Below are positions 10,991 to 22,924 of a DNA stretch of 64,000 nucleotides, in pieces; the stretch's first letter is position 1, and each line of letters begins with the position of its first letter. The stretch is from positions 169,271,740 to 169,335,739 of the forward strand of contig CM043944.1 in assembly GCA_014529385.2 (NCBI GenBank). Direction: 5' to 3'. The translations under genes and the position numbers were made by a program. The notes under the pieces were generated by a model. The model saw only the letters and a list, made by a program, of their open reading frames with translations. It was not told where the DNA came from and did not search any database. The DNA is from Adiantum capillus-veneris. Taxonomy: Eukaryota > Streptophyta > Polypodiopsida > Polypodiales > Pteridaceae.

Positions 10991-12400
10991 TTGAAAAAAT
11001 GTGAAAAGTGTGTAGCTCCAATGTTCAATGCTTCTTCAGATTCATCTTTGATGTGCATTCATAATGCTTCAATATTTAGCAGCACTTGTTAACTGACATC
11101 GGCTTAGTTAACAAGTTTGTTAATAGCACTTTAATTTTAAGAAAAGGGGTCTTATGAAGTGGTTCTATATTAGTAAGTCACTGGTGGACAAGAAGTGTTA
11201 AAGTTTTGTTTTTTGTGCCGTAATGTCCGGATCTAGATAGTCTTTGATGGATTGGATGTATTGGTCTTTATCAAGGCTGACTTTTGGATTTGGCTATATT
11301 GGTTGATGGTGTGGGTTGACTAGCTAGTTTTGTTTTTTTATGAAAAGAGTTTGTTTAACTAAAACAAGAGCTATTATATTGAAGTAAAATAAAAATTTCA
11401 TTTTTTTTTAGTATGAGATAAACTTGTGGAATGGTAAGCTTATATTGGTTTTGATGAAATTGAAAATTATTAGCTCATTGGCTTGGAAGGAGTCAATGTT
11501 TCCCAAGAAAACAAAAAAACCTTACTTTTTTTAAAGTTATTATTTTTTTTAATCTTTGTATTTTATAGATATCAAAAGTTTGACATTGGTTAACATAACC
11601 AAAGAGAACTAATGAGTCTTCTATACTATATATAATGCAGCTTATAATTTTTGAGGAAGGAGAGGGGCTCCACTTGTCATGTATTGGAAGCTTTGAGCTT
11701 TGAAGATTTAAGAATTTTGAACCTTTTGAAGTAAAAAAAAAAAAGACTTTTGTACCTCTGCACTAGGGTAGAGACCCCAATAAAAAAATGGGTGCCTAAA
11801 GAGAGGCACTCATTAAGGAATATCTGAGGCTTTCTACAATGTAGACATGAGCCAATAATAGTATAAAGGACGAGCATAGAAATTTGTACAGCTTTTGGCC
11901 CTCCTCTTCAATGCTATTGGAGCCCATGTTTCTGCATGTAGATCGTGGGGGACCTGCAAAGAGAAGGCCATCTCATCAGAAATGATTCAACGTGGCACTA
12001 GAATGCATGATGCAAGATCTCCCTATTCAAGGCTATACATCAATCATCACTCCACAGATCTATAAGATCTCCCTATTTAAGAATGCACATCAATCATGAT
12101 TCCACGCAACAAATGCCTTTGCACCCCAAGTATCAAATTGGAGCTCCTCATTCTATTTTTCAATACGTATTCCAATGGAAAACTAGAAATAAATCAATCA
12201 GTGGAAGCAGTTTAGAAGATCCAATCCGAAGATGTAGACGAAGATTGCAAATGAACGGTCTCTACTTAATGTCTCTATTGATAAATATCTACTTGCATAC
12301 ATTACTGCGTTGGGTTCCTTGCAAATATTTCACTCTCAGAAGTGTAAGGTCCTCCTTTTAGCCCTTACTCTTGATGATATATCTAAGCCGTCGACTTTTC
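10990..12400. other. AT-rich stretch without a recognisable gene
   Basis: AT-rich, with poly-A/T runs and only short chance frames. Near 12000-12100 the phrases GATCTCCCTATT and CATCAATCAT occur twice about 60 bases apart. I see no coding, LTR or RNA signal. Confidence 0.35.
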
Positions 12401-12576
12401 GAATAGATTGAGTAATAATAATAATAAAAAAAGGACTATAATCAAGCACCCTAGCTACTCACGAGGCGCTTTTGGTTTTCACCATGGGAACGTGGCTATA
12501 ACCAGTGCATGGGATATTAGTTTTATCTCAAGAAAAAATTGCATAAGAAAACAAAGAAAGAATAAGAGTAAGGTGA

Positions 12577-12840
12577 AAAAGTAAATTGTTGAAAAATCCC
12601 CTTGTTGAAAGTAGCTTGTTGAAAAAGCCACTTGTTGAACTGAAAAGTAGCCACTTGTTGAAAGAGTAGCTCCTTACATAAGCCACTTGTAGGAAAAGTA
12701 GCTTCTTGCATAAGCCACTTCTCGGAAAGTAGCTTCTTGCATAAGCCTGTTATCGGAAGAGTAGCTTCTAACATAAGCCACTTGTAGGAAAAGTAGCTTC
12801 TTGCATAAGTAGCTTGTTGGAGAAGCTTTGAAAAGGAAGA
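12577..12840. repeat. 31-32 bp tandem repeat
   Basis: The unit CATAAGCCACTTGTAGGAAA followed by AGTAGCTTCTTG starts at 12677, 12709, 12740, 12772 and 12804 (spacing 32, 31, 32, 32). Looser copies lie leftward to about 12577. Since 31-32 is not a multiple of three, the 107-residue minus-strand frame across it is a by-product. Confidence 0.85.
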
Positions 12841-12957
12841 AAGCATATCAAGATATGCAAAAGTAACTTATCACGATAATTTAAGGACTTTATCAAATTA
12901 AGCTTAAAAGGAGGCCTTCCCTACTCATTAAACACTTCTACCTATAGCTAATTCTAC

Positions 12958-13720
12958 TGTAAGGTCTGTAAGGCCCCCATTATGAGGAGAAGCCATCGTG
13001 CGTGAAGGAAAATCACTCACCGGAAACCAAAACTTTCACGGACAAGAATTAGGGGCAACTTTAAAGGCCTTGGGGACGGAGGCCCCCGAAACTTTTTTTT
13101 CACCCGGAATATTATGGCCGGCCGGCGGCCGAAAAGTGGTCGGAAAACAACCGGTCGGTTGGTCGGTGGCCAGTAGTTAATGGCCGGTGGCCGGTGGTCG
13201 GAAGTCAATGGCCGGTGGTCGGTGGTCGGAAGTCAATGGCCGGTGGCCGGTGGCCGAATTCAATGGCCGGTAGCCGAATTCAAAAGCGGACTTGTCTTCT
13301 CAAGGGCGGCCACACATGGGCGGATAGGAGGGTCCGATTTGGACTTATTCGCACAAGGGCGGCTACACATGGCTGTCTCTCATAAGAGAGGGCAGCCCTT
13401 TTGGCCTATAAAAGGAGGCCATTTCTACACACATTTCATAGTGTGAAGTTGATGCAACAAGGTGAGTGTGAGGTGGTGAGAGTGAAGCAAGGCGGGAGCT
13501 CCATTAAGGGTATAATCCCTTTGTAAACTACTTCTTGTTTTGAAGTACTAAAGCCATTGAGTGGCTGCTTTCCCGTGGACGTAGCCCACATTGGGTGAAC
13601 CACGTATATCGTGTGTACTCTCTCTCTCTCTCTACTCTATAATCTCGTGTATATAAATCTGTCTCTCTCCATTAAGTAATCTACTCAATTATCTATTTAG
13701 CTACGTCTTATTTCCTAACA
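12958..13720 (+). repeat. solo LTR, copia-like, inserted in a gypsy gag
   Basis: The right end CCTAACA at 13720 is set exactly by the interrupted gag: the minus-strand Asn/Gln-rich gag frame reads up to 13721. The left end is placed at TGTAAGG (12958), a degenerate complement of that end, and is less certain. Inside are a TATA box at 13407-13413, a likely transcript start near 13440, and a downstream segment (CGTGGACGTAGCCCA, GGGTGAACCACGT) typical of the repeat region of plant copia LTRs. No primer site follows, so it is a solo LTR. No clear 5-bp duplication was found. Confidence 0.6.
13125..13285 (+). repeat. GC-rich short tandem repeat in the LTR upstream region
   Basis: Repeats of GGCCGGTGGTCGG and GGAAGTCAATGGCCGGTGG, degenerate, 8 to 30 bases each. 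They are sharply GC-rich against an AT-rich surround and lie about 120 bases before the LTR TATA box, so they could act as an upstream promoter element (inference). Confidence 0.75.
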
Positions 13721-15147
13721 ATTTCCTGGTCTAAAATTCCCTTGGTTTTGAGGCTGTCTCTGGTTTTGGTTAAAGTTTTGCTGATTGAGGTTTCTCTAAA
13801 CTGCCGATGGTCTGGGTCTAAAGTTTTTGAAATTCCAGTTCAGATTGAAGTTTCTATGTTCATAATTCTCCACCAATCGTGTGAAGCTTGAATTGTTAAA
13901 TAGACAATCCTTGGATTGATGACCAAGATCAAGACAAGTGTAGCACAAATGATCCTATCTGGCCTTCATACGTAATAAGTTCTCTCTTTTTTGTTGTGGA
14001 TTTCCAGGTCTTTGTTCCTCCTCGAGACGAGGCCATTACGAAGAGGATTGGGTATAGGAGGGCCTCTTTATTTGCCATGAGCTTATGGAGGTGATTAACA
14101 TTTTGATGAATAGGTGTACGCCATGTGTGCAAGAATGGTGGGTGTGTAAGAGATGTGTAAGAGTGGTCAAATGATGCACTTTTTCTCTCAAAAAGAAGGT
14201 GAATGATTTTATAATTTTTGGCCTTCCATAACTCCTACATATGATCTCCGATTTGAGAGGAGATCATAGATTTGCAATTCACATGTCGAGCTCTTTCCAT
14301 GTATATGCTACATGATATGGTTTTACCCGCTAGATTTTAAATTCCATTTTAGGGGAAAGCTTTGAATTCAAATAAACTAGCCGTTTTGCCTATTTGAATT
14401 CAAAATCTTTCCTTTGATTTCTTTCTTTATACTAAAGGTTTGACTTCCTTAAACTGCCAAATAAAGAGGCCCTCCTAGACCCCATTCTCTTCCTAATGCC
14501 TTTTGATTTCACGAACAGGAACAGGTTTTGGTTTTCTCTTTTTGGCAGTAGATAACTCTATTTCAATAGGTTTTCCTGCATCAAGGACATCTACAAAATT
14601 GGTAAGACAAAGACTCTGGAGTCTAGTCTTCTTAGGATTATGTAACCCTAATACGAATCGAGCTATCTTGACCTCTTGAATCATCCCCAGTGGAGCATAC
14701 TTGACAAGGGTTAAGAAATGTTGATAGTATAATTCCATATCTCTAGTCCCGTACATTCAAGAAACTCATTCATACGATCTGAATATGATAAACTTTGTTT
14801 TGATAGTTCTTCTTGAGTTGGGTTTTAAGATAATCCCAAGTTGCAGCATTAGGATTGACATTGTTTTCTGTGCAATGGTCTCTCCACCAATGCTTGGGTG
14901 TTTTCTTTAGTTTGAAATTAGGGATGATAGCTTTGTTTACTGCTGATGACAAATGGGCCAAATAAAAGTAGTCATCCATGCACTCAATCCAATCTTCAAG
15001 ATCTTTGCCTACATCTTTGCCTTCCCCACTAAAATTCTCAGGTCGAGACTTGTGAAGCATAGCATCGATGTCTCTATTGATAATGGTGTGTTGAGAAATA
15101 ATAGACGCATTTGCATTAGCACCAGCCGCATTCCCTCTAGGAGGCAT
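13721..15147 (-). pseudogene. gypsy gag interrupted by a MITE and truncated by a solo LTR
   Basis: Gag starts at Met 15147 (MPPRGNAAG). The capsid region has SGEGKDVGKDLEDWIECM, KHWWRD and TWDYLK, and continues in shifted frames through VLGLHNPKKTRLQSL to PVREIKR at 14500. The 14035-14497 MITE follows. When it and one 3-base duplication are removed, the frame runs on through a stop to a canonical zinc knuckle, CYTCLDLGHQSKDC (about 13903-13944), and then an Asn/Gln-rich tail (NQQNFNQNQRQ). The tail ends at the solo LTR boundary. Frameshifts near 14760 and stops near 13950 and 13800 make it non-functional. Confidence 0.8.
14035..14497. mobile_element. 463-bp MITE, deletion relative of the 27-44.6 kb DNA transposon
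   Basis: Its terminal inverted repeats are ATTACGAAGAGGATTGGG... (left) and, reversed, ATTAGGAAGAGAATGGGG... (right); both continue into AGGAGGGCCTCTTTATTT. A 3-base GCC flanks both sides (14032-14034, 14498-14500), and removing the insert with one GCC rejoins the gag frame. The ends match those of the large transposon at 26959 and 44636. Its left subterminal region (GCCATGTG, GTGGTCAAA) resembles the large element's right subterminal region, so it lies in the opposite orientation. There is no coding capacity. Confidence 0.85.
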
Positions 15148-15189
15148 GGTAACTTACTGCACCATATCAACCAAGGTCACACTTAGTAA

Positions 15190-17880
15190 AATACTCTAAT
15201 CCGCTCGAAGTCCTTAATCAAATAGAATATACAATTGAAGATAAGATAAGAGAGAATTAGCTGGGTTTCCAAAAATTCTACAAGTGTCTTGAAAGCTTCT
15301 AATAAATCTTAACGGCTCTGACATAATGCACTTGGTAATATCCATTGTGACATCCTTCCACCAATGGAGCATAGTTGTCCCATTCCTTGAGTATATCGGA
15401 TGGATGATTCCAATAATCCTTTGTGATCTTTGGTTGGAACATCTATTCGTTGGCATGTGAGTCATACCATTCTTGAGGAAGAGATTTGTTTGTTACAGGA
15501 ACCCTCATTTTGGTGTAAATAATCGCCTTCTTGTACCCGAAGTAATCATCGAAGTAGGCAGATTCTTTTGGAAACACATCCGTTGTGTCCCATCCAGCTA
15601 AGCTGTGTATATTTTCACAATTTTCAAGGCACTGAGGTATGTTGTAGGCATTGTTTAAATTTTTTACATTGCAAGGGTTGTAGATTAGTGACTTTCCAAA
15701 CAAGTCAAAGAACAACTTCCAAGGTAACGGGCTAAAGGAATGTGGGTTGTTGTTTTTGCATTGGTGGCCCTATACATTAAACATAACAATGTCAAAGCAT
15801 CCCGTAGCTGTTACTAAAAGAGTATGTTTCTGGACAACCATGTTTCCTTTGTCGGTCTTAGGGTAAGTTCATAAGCATTTATGTATAATATTTGATTAGT
15901 GACAACAATCTCCGTTCCCAACTTGGATTGTATCCACTCAATACTCCCAACAGGCAAAGGTTTATGCTCAAGTGGTCTAAACTTGTGGTTCCCTGTAGCA
16001 TAATGATACCAAGATTGGAAGGTATTAGGTACAATAAAATCCGTAGACATCAACCTTTTCTTCTCTTCCTTGTTAGGTGTGGTAGTGACAAACCTTTGCA
16101 CTTCCACTCTAGTTTGGAAATGCTCTTCCACCATAAGATGGAAGAGTATATCTGCCCATATCCCTCGAGGTAAGATGTCAATCATCTACACACACACCCC
16201 ATCACTCAAATTAGTTAGAATGATAAAACCAAGATTCAAACTTAATATCGTGTTTCTAGGGAGATACATAAATACAAAAGGGTCCTATGAACCAATTCTT
16301 GGTTCCTATAATTGAGGTCCTACCCCTATATTTGTTCACATCTCGGGTGTCCAAATTTAGCACTTCAACTTGTGCACTAAAAGTCACGTCTTCCTTTTCG
16401 TACCATTCTTCTCCCCGTGATACATCCTTGGGTGATAATCCATTAAAGCAGTTTACATGAGCATGTTGTTTATTTACATCATTTCTTTAAAATATCTACT
16501 CAAATTCACTGCCATTGGTTGTGCTTGGGCAAAGTCACCAATGCACCTTGGTTTCTCATAGTCATCAAAGGTAATGGTGGCATTGTGAGGCTTGTATTTG
16601 TGAATAGGTCCATAGACTCTATTGAACCAATATTGGGGTACATAATTGAATTGGTTTCCACCATTTGACTTCTTCCATACTCTGATTATGACCTTTTTAC
16701 AAAAGTCGTATCTTTGGTTTAGCATGAGGGTCTTCTTACTAAGTATGACTTCTCGACTTGGTATGTCCAAAAGAGAACATAAGTTAAAGTAAAGAACATT
16801 TCCTTACACTTTAACATCACCTTCCTGAATCTTTTCCTTTACCCAAACCTGTGGGTTGGTCATATATCTATGAGGAACTTGTGTTTGATGTTCAGGTTGA
16901 GGTTCAACACATCTACGCATGCTACATAAGTGTTGGATACGAGGTAATCTCTAGTCCTCTTTGAAACTCGAACCACTTCAATTTCCCAAGGGAGACTGAA
17001 TCCAACCGCATAATTGAAAAAGACCCTTTGTGCAAAGTCACTCGGGAGTTCGTCTAGACAATTAAGAAGATCCATCTAAAAACAAGACAAGGAGAGAGAA
17101 AAACTTAGTACACAAGTGAACCAAAACTAAGTCTACGCTCCTTTTATTCATCAAAATTTGATCTTTATGTCTTCTTTACAATATTATGGGTGTCTTGGAG
17201 CTAGCTCTCTAAATGTTCTTTTAACTCTCATAACAGGGTATTCTCTCAGACCTCCCACACGACAACATGATCTGTTAGTATTCTCTAGCTTTTCTTTCCC
17301 TATGACAACTGCAAGAACTTCAAACTTCTTAGCAACTTGAATAGTCCTTAACATTTGGGAGCACATTGCAAAGTGGTAGAACATGTCTTCTAGGCCTAAC
17401 CATATTCTAAGTTGAAGTAGTCTGAGGTTGGCAAACTAATCTCTTGGACTGTTTTCAATATAGATGAAGAATTCACGGAACGGTTCTTGGTGACGGGTAA
17501 GGTAACTACGGTCAACACTCTTCCAACCAGTTGTGCTTCCTGGCATGCTAAAGGCTTTGGTCCTGATTTCTAAGTAAAAGAGTTCCCGTTCATCCCTGGA
17601 CAACCGCGTCGCCATATTGTTGAACACTATGGCCAAAACCTCATTCCCCTAGCTAAAGCATTCAGACGTCAGTCTGGGAGCCATTTGTTACTACAAAACA
17701 AACATTGAAAGAAATTACAATGCCGTTGTTTTAACACTTCAACCTCTTCACCATAACTCAAACCAAACACTTCCACCCAAGAGGACAAGTCAAACAAGTA
17801 CCACCAACCAATGTCACTTATAGATACATCATGAATACAATATCCTTTCTCAAATAGCATGCATAAATGCGTGCACAATC
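15190..17880 (-). pseudogene. extra ORF between LTR and gag, unrecognised, with a likely intron
   Basis: Four adjoining coding blocks precede gag on the same strand. They are 17878-17184 (MAIVFNNMATRLSRDEREL, then VIGKEKLENTNRSCCRVGG), 17075-16860 (MDLLNCLDELPSDFAQRVF), 16770-16474 (IIRVWKKSNGGNQFNYVPQY, NATITFDDYEKPRCIGDF) and 16185-15214 (LMSTDFIVPNTFQSWYHYA, YDFPKES-type blocks). A pyrimidine-rich tract ending TTTTTAG lies just before the ATG at 17075, with a GTAAAG donor candidate near 17132, so an intron is likely. I do not recognise the family. Ogre/Tat elements are known to carry an extra ORF upstream of gag, and position fits that. Several stops are present. Confidence 0.5.
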
Positions 17881-17936
17881 CATAACTAACCCGACTAGTA
17901 TCAGGCTTTAGGCTATCCCCATAACCTTAAGCATTG

Positions 17937-17948
17937 GCTCTGATACCA
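17937..17948 (-). promoter_or_regulatory. primer binding site (initiator Met tRNA type)
   Basis: The minus strand reads TGGTATCAGAGCC, the standard plant retrotransposon primer site. It lies two bases inside an LTR end (TGAGAGATACC from 17951). It sets the start of the minus-strand element that carries the extra ORF and the gag at 15.1 kb. Confidence 0.85.
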
Positions 17949-17950
17949 GG

Positions 17951-20650
17951 TGAGAGATACCCCTCCCCGGGGGTCTATGCACAAAATATACAATTTACAC
18001 TTTACGAAAATTTTCAATATACATTAGAGTTGCGCAAGCATTTGCATAGGGGAGGAGTTCTCAACGCCCGACCAAGCATGGAGTTTAGGCCATGAGCCGG
18101 TGGAATGTATCCAGAGGTACCTAGAAACTAGTGCAACCCTTGAATAGGTGTTATGAATGAAAGCGTACTCAAGAAAAAATATAACATTGTGGAGGGTGAA
18201 TATATATGTACACCACGTGTGGGAAGAGAGAGATGAGAGAATATAGTGAGGGGTGAAATAGAGTGCACAGAGACATGAGAAAATGACAACACAGAATCTT
18301 TAAATGCCCCTTCTAAATGGAACATGCAACACATGTATTAATGCAATGACAAAATCTGGGTATAGCATAACATTCAAAAAAAAAAAGTTAAAATAACTAG
18401 TAGAGCACCGGACCCTGTGTAGGGATCGCGACCCTCACCCATCCACATCCTCTCTACTACAAACAGAGAGAATTTCACTTCACCGAGATTGAGCCAAAAC
18501 ACCTCCAACCTACCTGAGCCAGCAGGCATAGGCTGAGGCTCTTCGCCTCCCTCCATGAGCCCGAGCTCTGAAAGAATCCCAAGTACTAGTAGGTGGTAGG
18601 TATCAACACCAACCATATCAGTCTAAGCACCACGCCTCTTTGATGCCCAGCACAGGGTGTTTAGGCAAAACCAAGGAAAAATCCCCGACGCATTAGCCAT
18701 GTAGGTCATTCAACCCCCAACGCACTAACAATGTAGATGGGCCTTTAGTCTAAGGCTAAGCAAAGTAGGTGATCCTAGTCTTGTAACGATGCTTCCATGA
18801 GAAACATAACACGTGAGTCCAATCACAATAACACTTTACATATGCACAAACAATATTTTCCAAGGATTTAGACTATACAAGGTCTCTATCCTTACACGTC
18901 TACCATAAACCATCTAGATCACTTCATGATCCATTCCCAAAACCATAAATCATAATCCAATCATATCACACGGGTGAGCAATCCACCCAACTAGGGTGAG
19001 GCACGACCAATCCTGCATAACCACTTTAGAGCATAACATGGCGGCAAAAATTTTGGCAGCATAACCACATCAAGAAAAAAAACCATGAGTCACACCGACT
19101 TCCATCATAAAATTTCAACCATAATCCATGAGGGAATCTCAGCCCTTAACCATAAATCATAATCACACTGAACCAACTTCCACACTTGGAGTTTGACATA
19201 ACCCCTGCAACAATTAATCCGAGTCCATACACATGTGACTCTTACGACGCGATTCTTTAATGCATAAAAACAGTCCAACGAGCAACTAATCATGATATAA
19301 AAATCCAATTTTGACAACATCCAACCATGCAAAGTTAATTCATCATAGTTGCACTTCACCTCCCTAGCACATAGAGCTAGTTCTGACCTAGAAAGGTGGA
19401 AAGCAGTCATAACCATGCATATGAGACATCCACATCAATCCATGAGTTCCCTTACATCATATGATAACATTCCATCACCATAAACATGATCTAAAATAGC
19501 TACGACCTTTAAGTCAACCATAAAGCATAACTCCACACATATACAAAAAAACGTTTTTTTTGGCATTTTCGGGAGCGTGCAAAACATGCAAATGGAAGTA
19601 TTTGACCTCAAACCAATGCATCAAGCTCAGATCCATAATATAGACTATCACTCAATCACATCACTTTACCCATATGGTACTTACACAATAAACGATAACC
19701 CCAAAAGGTCACTTTAATCATATCTGCCTATGCGGTTCGGGATGTTTAACCATATACTCTCATATAAGTTTATGGCCATCTAATAGCTGAAATCAACTCA
19801 CCAAAACCACCCATAAATCATATATAAACATCTTGGTTAACTCACGACGTCATATGGTACCCCCCCTAGGTAGCACCCCTACACGTGTACGTAAAACCGG
19901 TTATAAAATGATTAATAGCTCACATTCCCGAGGTGATAATGGAGACATAAATACATTTATCATCAAGTTCACCAAGCTTTTCAATTGATTAAGTCGGTTT
20001 TCTGGTCCGGTGAATCTATATAGTGGTTCTCCAAGGAGCCTGGAGTCAAAAATTTTGGCTGTGCAGTGGGTAACAAGCTGTTTTTTGACCATATCTCTTA
20101 GCTCGTGCGTGTTTTTCATATGACACCTAAGAGAAAAATTGTTCTAAATGATGTGTTTTATCTATTGTATAGAGAGCGGTAATGAGAGCTACGTAAAGGT
20201 ATTCACCACGAAAGCTTTCGGAGAGCATCTACACCGTGAAATGAGAGAGGAGATAGTAAGCAAGTAGAGAGAGAGTATCCTTCTTCTTCTTGGAGATGGT
20301 GCTGAACAGCTTGCACCACTCCGTATAATAGATACGTATAGCCTTGCAGTAGTAGACGCAACAGACGGCACTGAAAACTGAGGCTTGCAGGTGAATTTAT
20401 AGGCTTTGTAGTTGGCTGGAGTGAGTCCCAAGCAGAAAACTAGCGGTAGTTTTTGAGCCAAGAATAGCAGCAAGCTTTTGGTAACTTTGGTAAAAAAATG
20501 CCTTTGCTTTTGGTAGTCAACTTTCCCACTTACCATTCAATTTTTATAGCAGAATTGGCCCATTGAGCACAATATCCAGCCAACTAATGGAAACTGTAGC
20601 TAGACTAAGGCATACCGTAATGTCCCGAGACTTTCTTGTACTGCCCCGAT
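17951..20650 (-). repeat. 5' LTR of the minus-strand gypsy element (far end uncertain)
   Basis: It starts TGAGAGATACCCCTCC beside the primer site. Minus-strand TATA boxes are at 20395-20401 (TATAAAT) and 20541-20548 (TATAAAAA), followed downstream by a CT-rich leader, as expected for the promoter of a long LTR. The interior from 18.7 to 19.8 kb is full of loosely repeated CCATAA/CATAACC words. The outer end could not be fixed because no partner LTR is in the window. Confidence 0.5.
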
Positions 20651-20779
20651 GTATTTACGGTACCGCGTTTTATAAAAATAATTTTCGTAAAATCCCGTTT
20701 GGTCCTGTTTTTTTCTCTGGGTGATCATTTTTAAATCCAATGGAGACTAAAATCAATAGTTTTATGTTTAGGTCATCAT

Positions 20780-21150
20780 AAAAAGCACATTGCTTTTCAA
20801 AAACGCCAAAAAGCATGAAAAGCTAAAAATAGCATAAAAAGCAACAAAAAAGCAAAATTTTCTAAAATTGAACCACGGGTTCCCCTCGTTCACTAGAATA
20901 AAAAAGCGGACTTGCTTTTCACTAAAAAGCACTAAAAGTCGTGAAAAGTTAAAAATAGTGTGAAAAGCCCTCAAAAAGCAAATTTTTTCAAAATTGGACT
21001 ATAGCTTTCTTGGAACACGTAGATCAAGGATCCGAACTTGCTTTTTGCAAAAAAGCACCTAAAAACATAAAAAGCTAAAAATAGCAGATTTTCCAAAAAC
21101 TGAATGAAATGACCGTGTAACCTACTGGAACATGGAAACGGCCTTGCTTT
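20780..21150. repeat. AAAAAGC-rich tandem repeat, about 105-127 bp unit
   Basis: Units start with TTGCTTTT near 20788, 20910, 21037 and 21142. Each then holds AAAAAGCACTAAAA-like, GAAAAGCTAAAAATAGC and TTTTCAAAATTGGA-like blocks and a short unique segment (TTCACTAG, TTCTTGGAAC, CTACTGGAAC). There are three full copies and a partial fourth. Confidence 0.75.
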
Positions 21151-21318
21151 TTACTTTAGAACCTTCCAATACTGTAAATTAAGCATCTTAAATCAAAATT
21201 TGACAAAATAGATATTAAAATCTATTTTTCTTATTTTCAAAAGAGACCCAAAAATTGGGGATCTTATATAGAGAGTTACCACAATAACTGACAATACAGA
21301 GTTAGTCGGTCGAGGGAC

Positions 21319-21326
21319 TATAAATA
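21319..21326 (+). promoter_or_regulatory. TATA box of an LTR-like segment
   Basis: TATAAATA preceded by CGAGGGAC and followed by a plausible leader. No partner LTR was found, so assignment to an LTR is tentative. Confidence 0.4.
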
Positions 21327-21829
21327 GGACCCACTATTCATTTTGAGGTGTTCTAACTTCCTTGATCCACAGATCTCTAGATATACGTAATCTCAAGCCT
21401 TGTAATTGTACCTTCAGCCATTGGTTGGCGTACTTTGTAATCTCAATAAGCTGAAGCACTTTCCAGTACTAGCTCCTGTTGTACTATTTTCATCTTCTGA
21501 GTAATGCAATTCTAGTTCTAGTCATTGGTTCCAGTGTCATTTCATTTCCAGCTCCACGTTTGTCTTTTAGTACTCTGTAGTTTGATTTGAAGTCTCTAAG
21601 TCTGATATCAACTAACTCTAAATACCAACCTAGAATAGTTGTCTGAATACATCCAACTCATTCCAAACAACGATAAAGCGTCCATTAATAAAAAAGGCCT
21701 CAAATTTACATACAAAAATCTCATCTATATAGAAACGGAGCCGCCCTTGCGATTGATCAGCATCTAAAGGTCTAGAAGCCCCCATGATACATAGAACCAA
21801 ATCTCCACATTATTGTAGTCATGGATATG

Positions 21830-22920
21830 GAGCTGGCAGAATAGTTAGTGATCAGATGTGACCTTGGAAACTATATTTTGGAGAACCTGGTAGAAGCAAG
21901 AGAGCAACAACCGCAACAAGACATATAAGAATGTGGATCTAGTGCTAAGGCAAATTGCATATCAAGCTTTGAGAATGATCGACCAGCTGCCACCTACAGA
22001 ATTGCAACTAGATTTGTTGCATAAAGCCAAACACTCTGTGTCAGAGTGGTAGGAGGTCCTTTATCAACTCCCACCAAGAGAAAAAAAAGAGGTTAGAGCT
22101 CTAAGGCAAAGGTAATAGACAATGATGCCATAGAATCTGATGTGGAATTTAGCAACGAGGTCAAGCCAAGATATAGGAACATGCTACCTGAGTTCTAGTC
22201 TACTGCCAAATACGAAGAAGAAGATGATTTGACCACCCCTTGGTAAGGAACAAGAGTAGATAGCGGAAAAAGTCCCCATCACTCAAACACAGAGATCCAT
22301 GGAAGAATCCCAGAGGTTGAGAGAAGAACGACAAAAGAAGATTGGTGAGGAGAAAAAAAAGGTGGATGAAAAAGGTTTGAAAGTAGATGATGGAGAAGAG
22401 GAAGATCTCGACAAGACCCTTCAGAAAAGAAAATCCAAGAGATTAAAAAGATCAAGCATTATAAAAGGACAAAAGCAATAGAAGAAGTAGAGCTTGCCGG
22501 AACCATCATGTAGCAACGTATTTATAGAGTCCTCAAAAGAAAAGTAGAGCAAATATTCAGGGAGGAGTCAAAGAAACCAAAGATTGATGATTTAGAGTCT
22601 CCTGAGGACTCCCCCAAGGGCAAAGATAAAGCAATTGAAGAACAACCAAGGGAGGAGACTGCTAGAGATCCTCAAGAAATCTACACCGTGACCATGTAGC
22701 ACTTCTCTCCGAGGTCAACCACACCGCCACCTACTGCAAAGAATAAGGAAGATTCTAAAAAGGACATAAAGACAACATAAATCAAGTGCAAGCCCCTCTT
22801 GAGAAAACAGATCTTGTGAGAGATGAGGAGAAGCAAGCGGACAAGGCATTTGAAAAAATTGATGATTGTCTACCTAGACAGAAGGACCAAGAGGAGGACA
22901 TGCAACCACTAGGAAGGGGG
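21830..22920 (+). pseudogene. decayed lysine/glutamate-rich ORF before a polypurine tract
   Basis: Short open pieces in shifting frames encode highly charged sequence, for example RLREERQKKIGEEKKKVDE at 22299-22481 and SKKPKIDDLESPEDSPKG near 22570. The stretch ends with AGGAAGGGGGGAA at 22912-22924, a polypurine tract, next to TGTTAATAG at 22925. This is what the 3' end of an LTR element looks like, so it may be a gag or accessory ORF. No domain can be recognised. Confidence 0.35.
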
Positions 22921-22924
22921 GAAT

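Noticed and set aside
12523-12846. 107-codon minus-strand frame with repeated KWLMQEATFP-type peptide
   Set aside because: It is produced by the 31-32 base tandem repeat, which is not a multiple of three and carries no conserved peptide phase.
13180-13446. Two plus-strand frames over the GC-rich block
   Set aside because: They translate GGCCGGTGG repeats into Gly/Arg/Trp repeats and lie upstream of an LTR TATA box.
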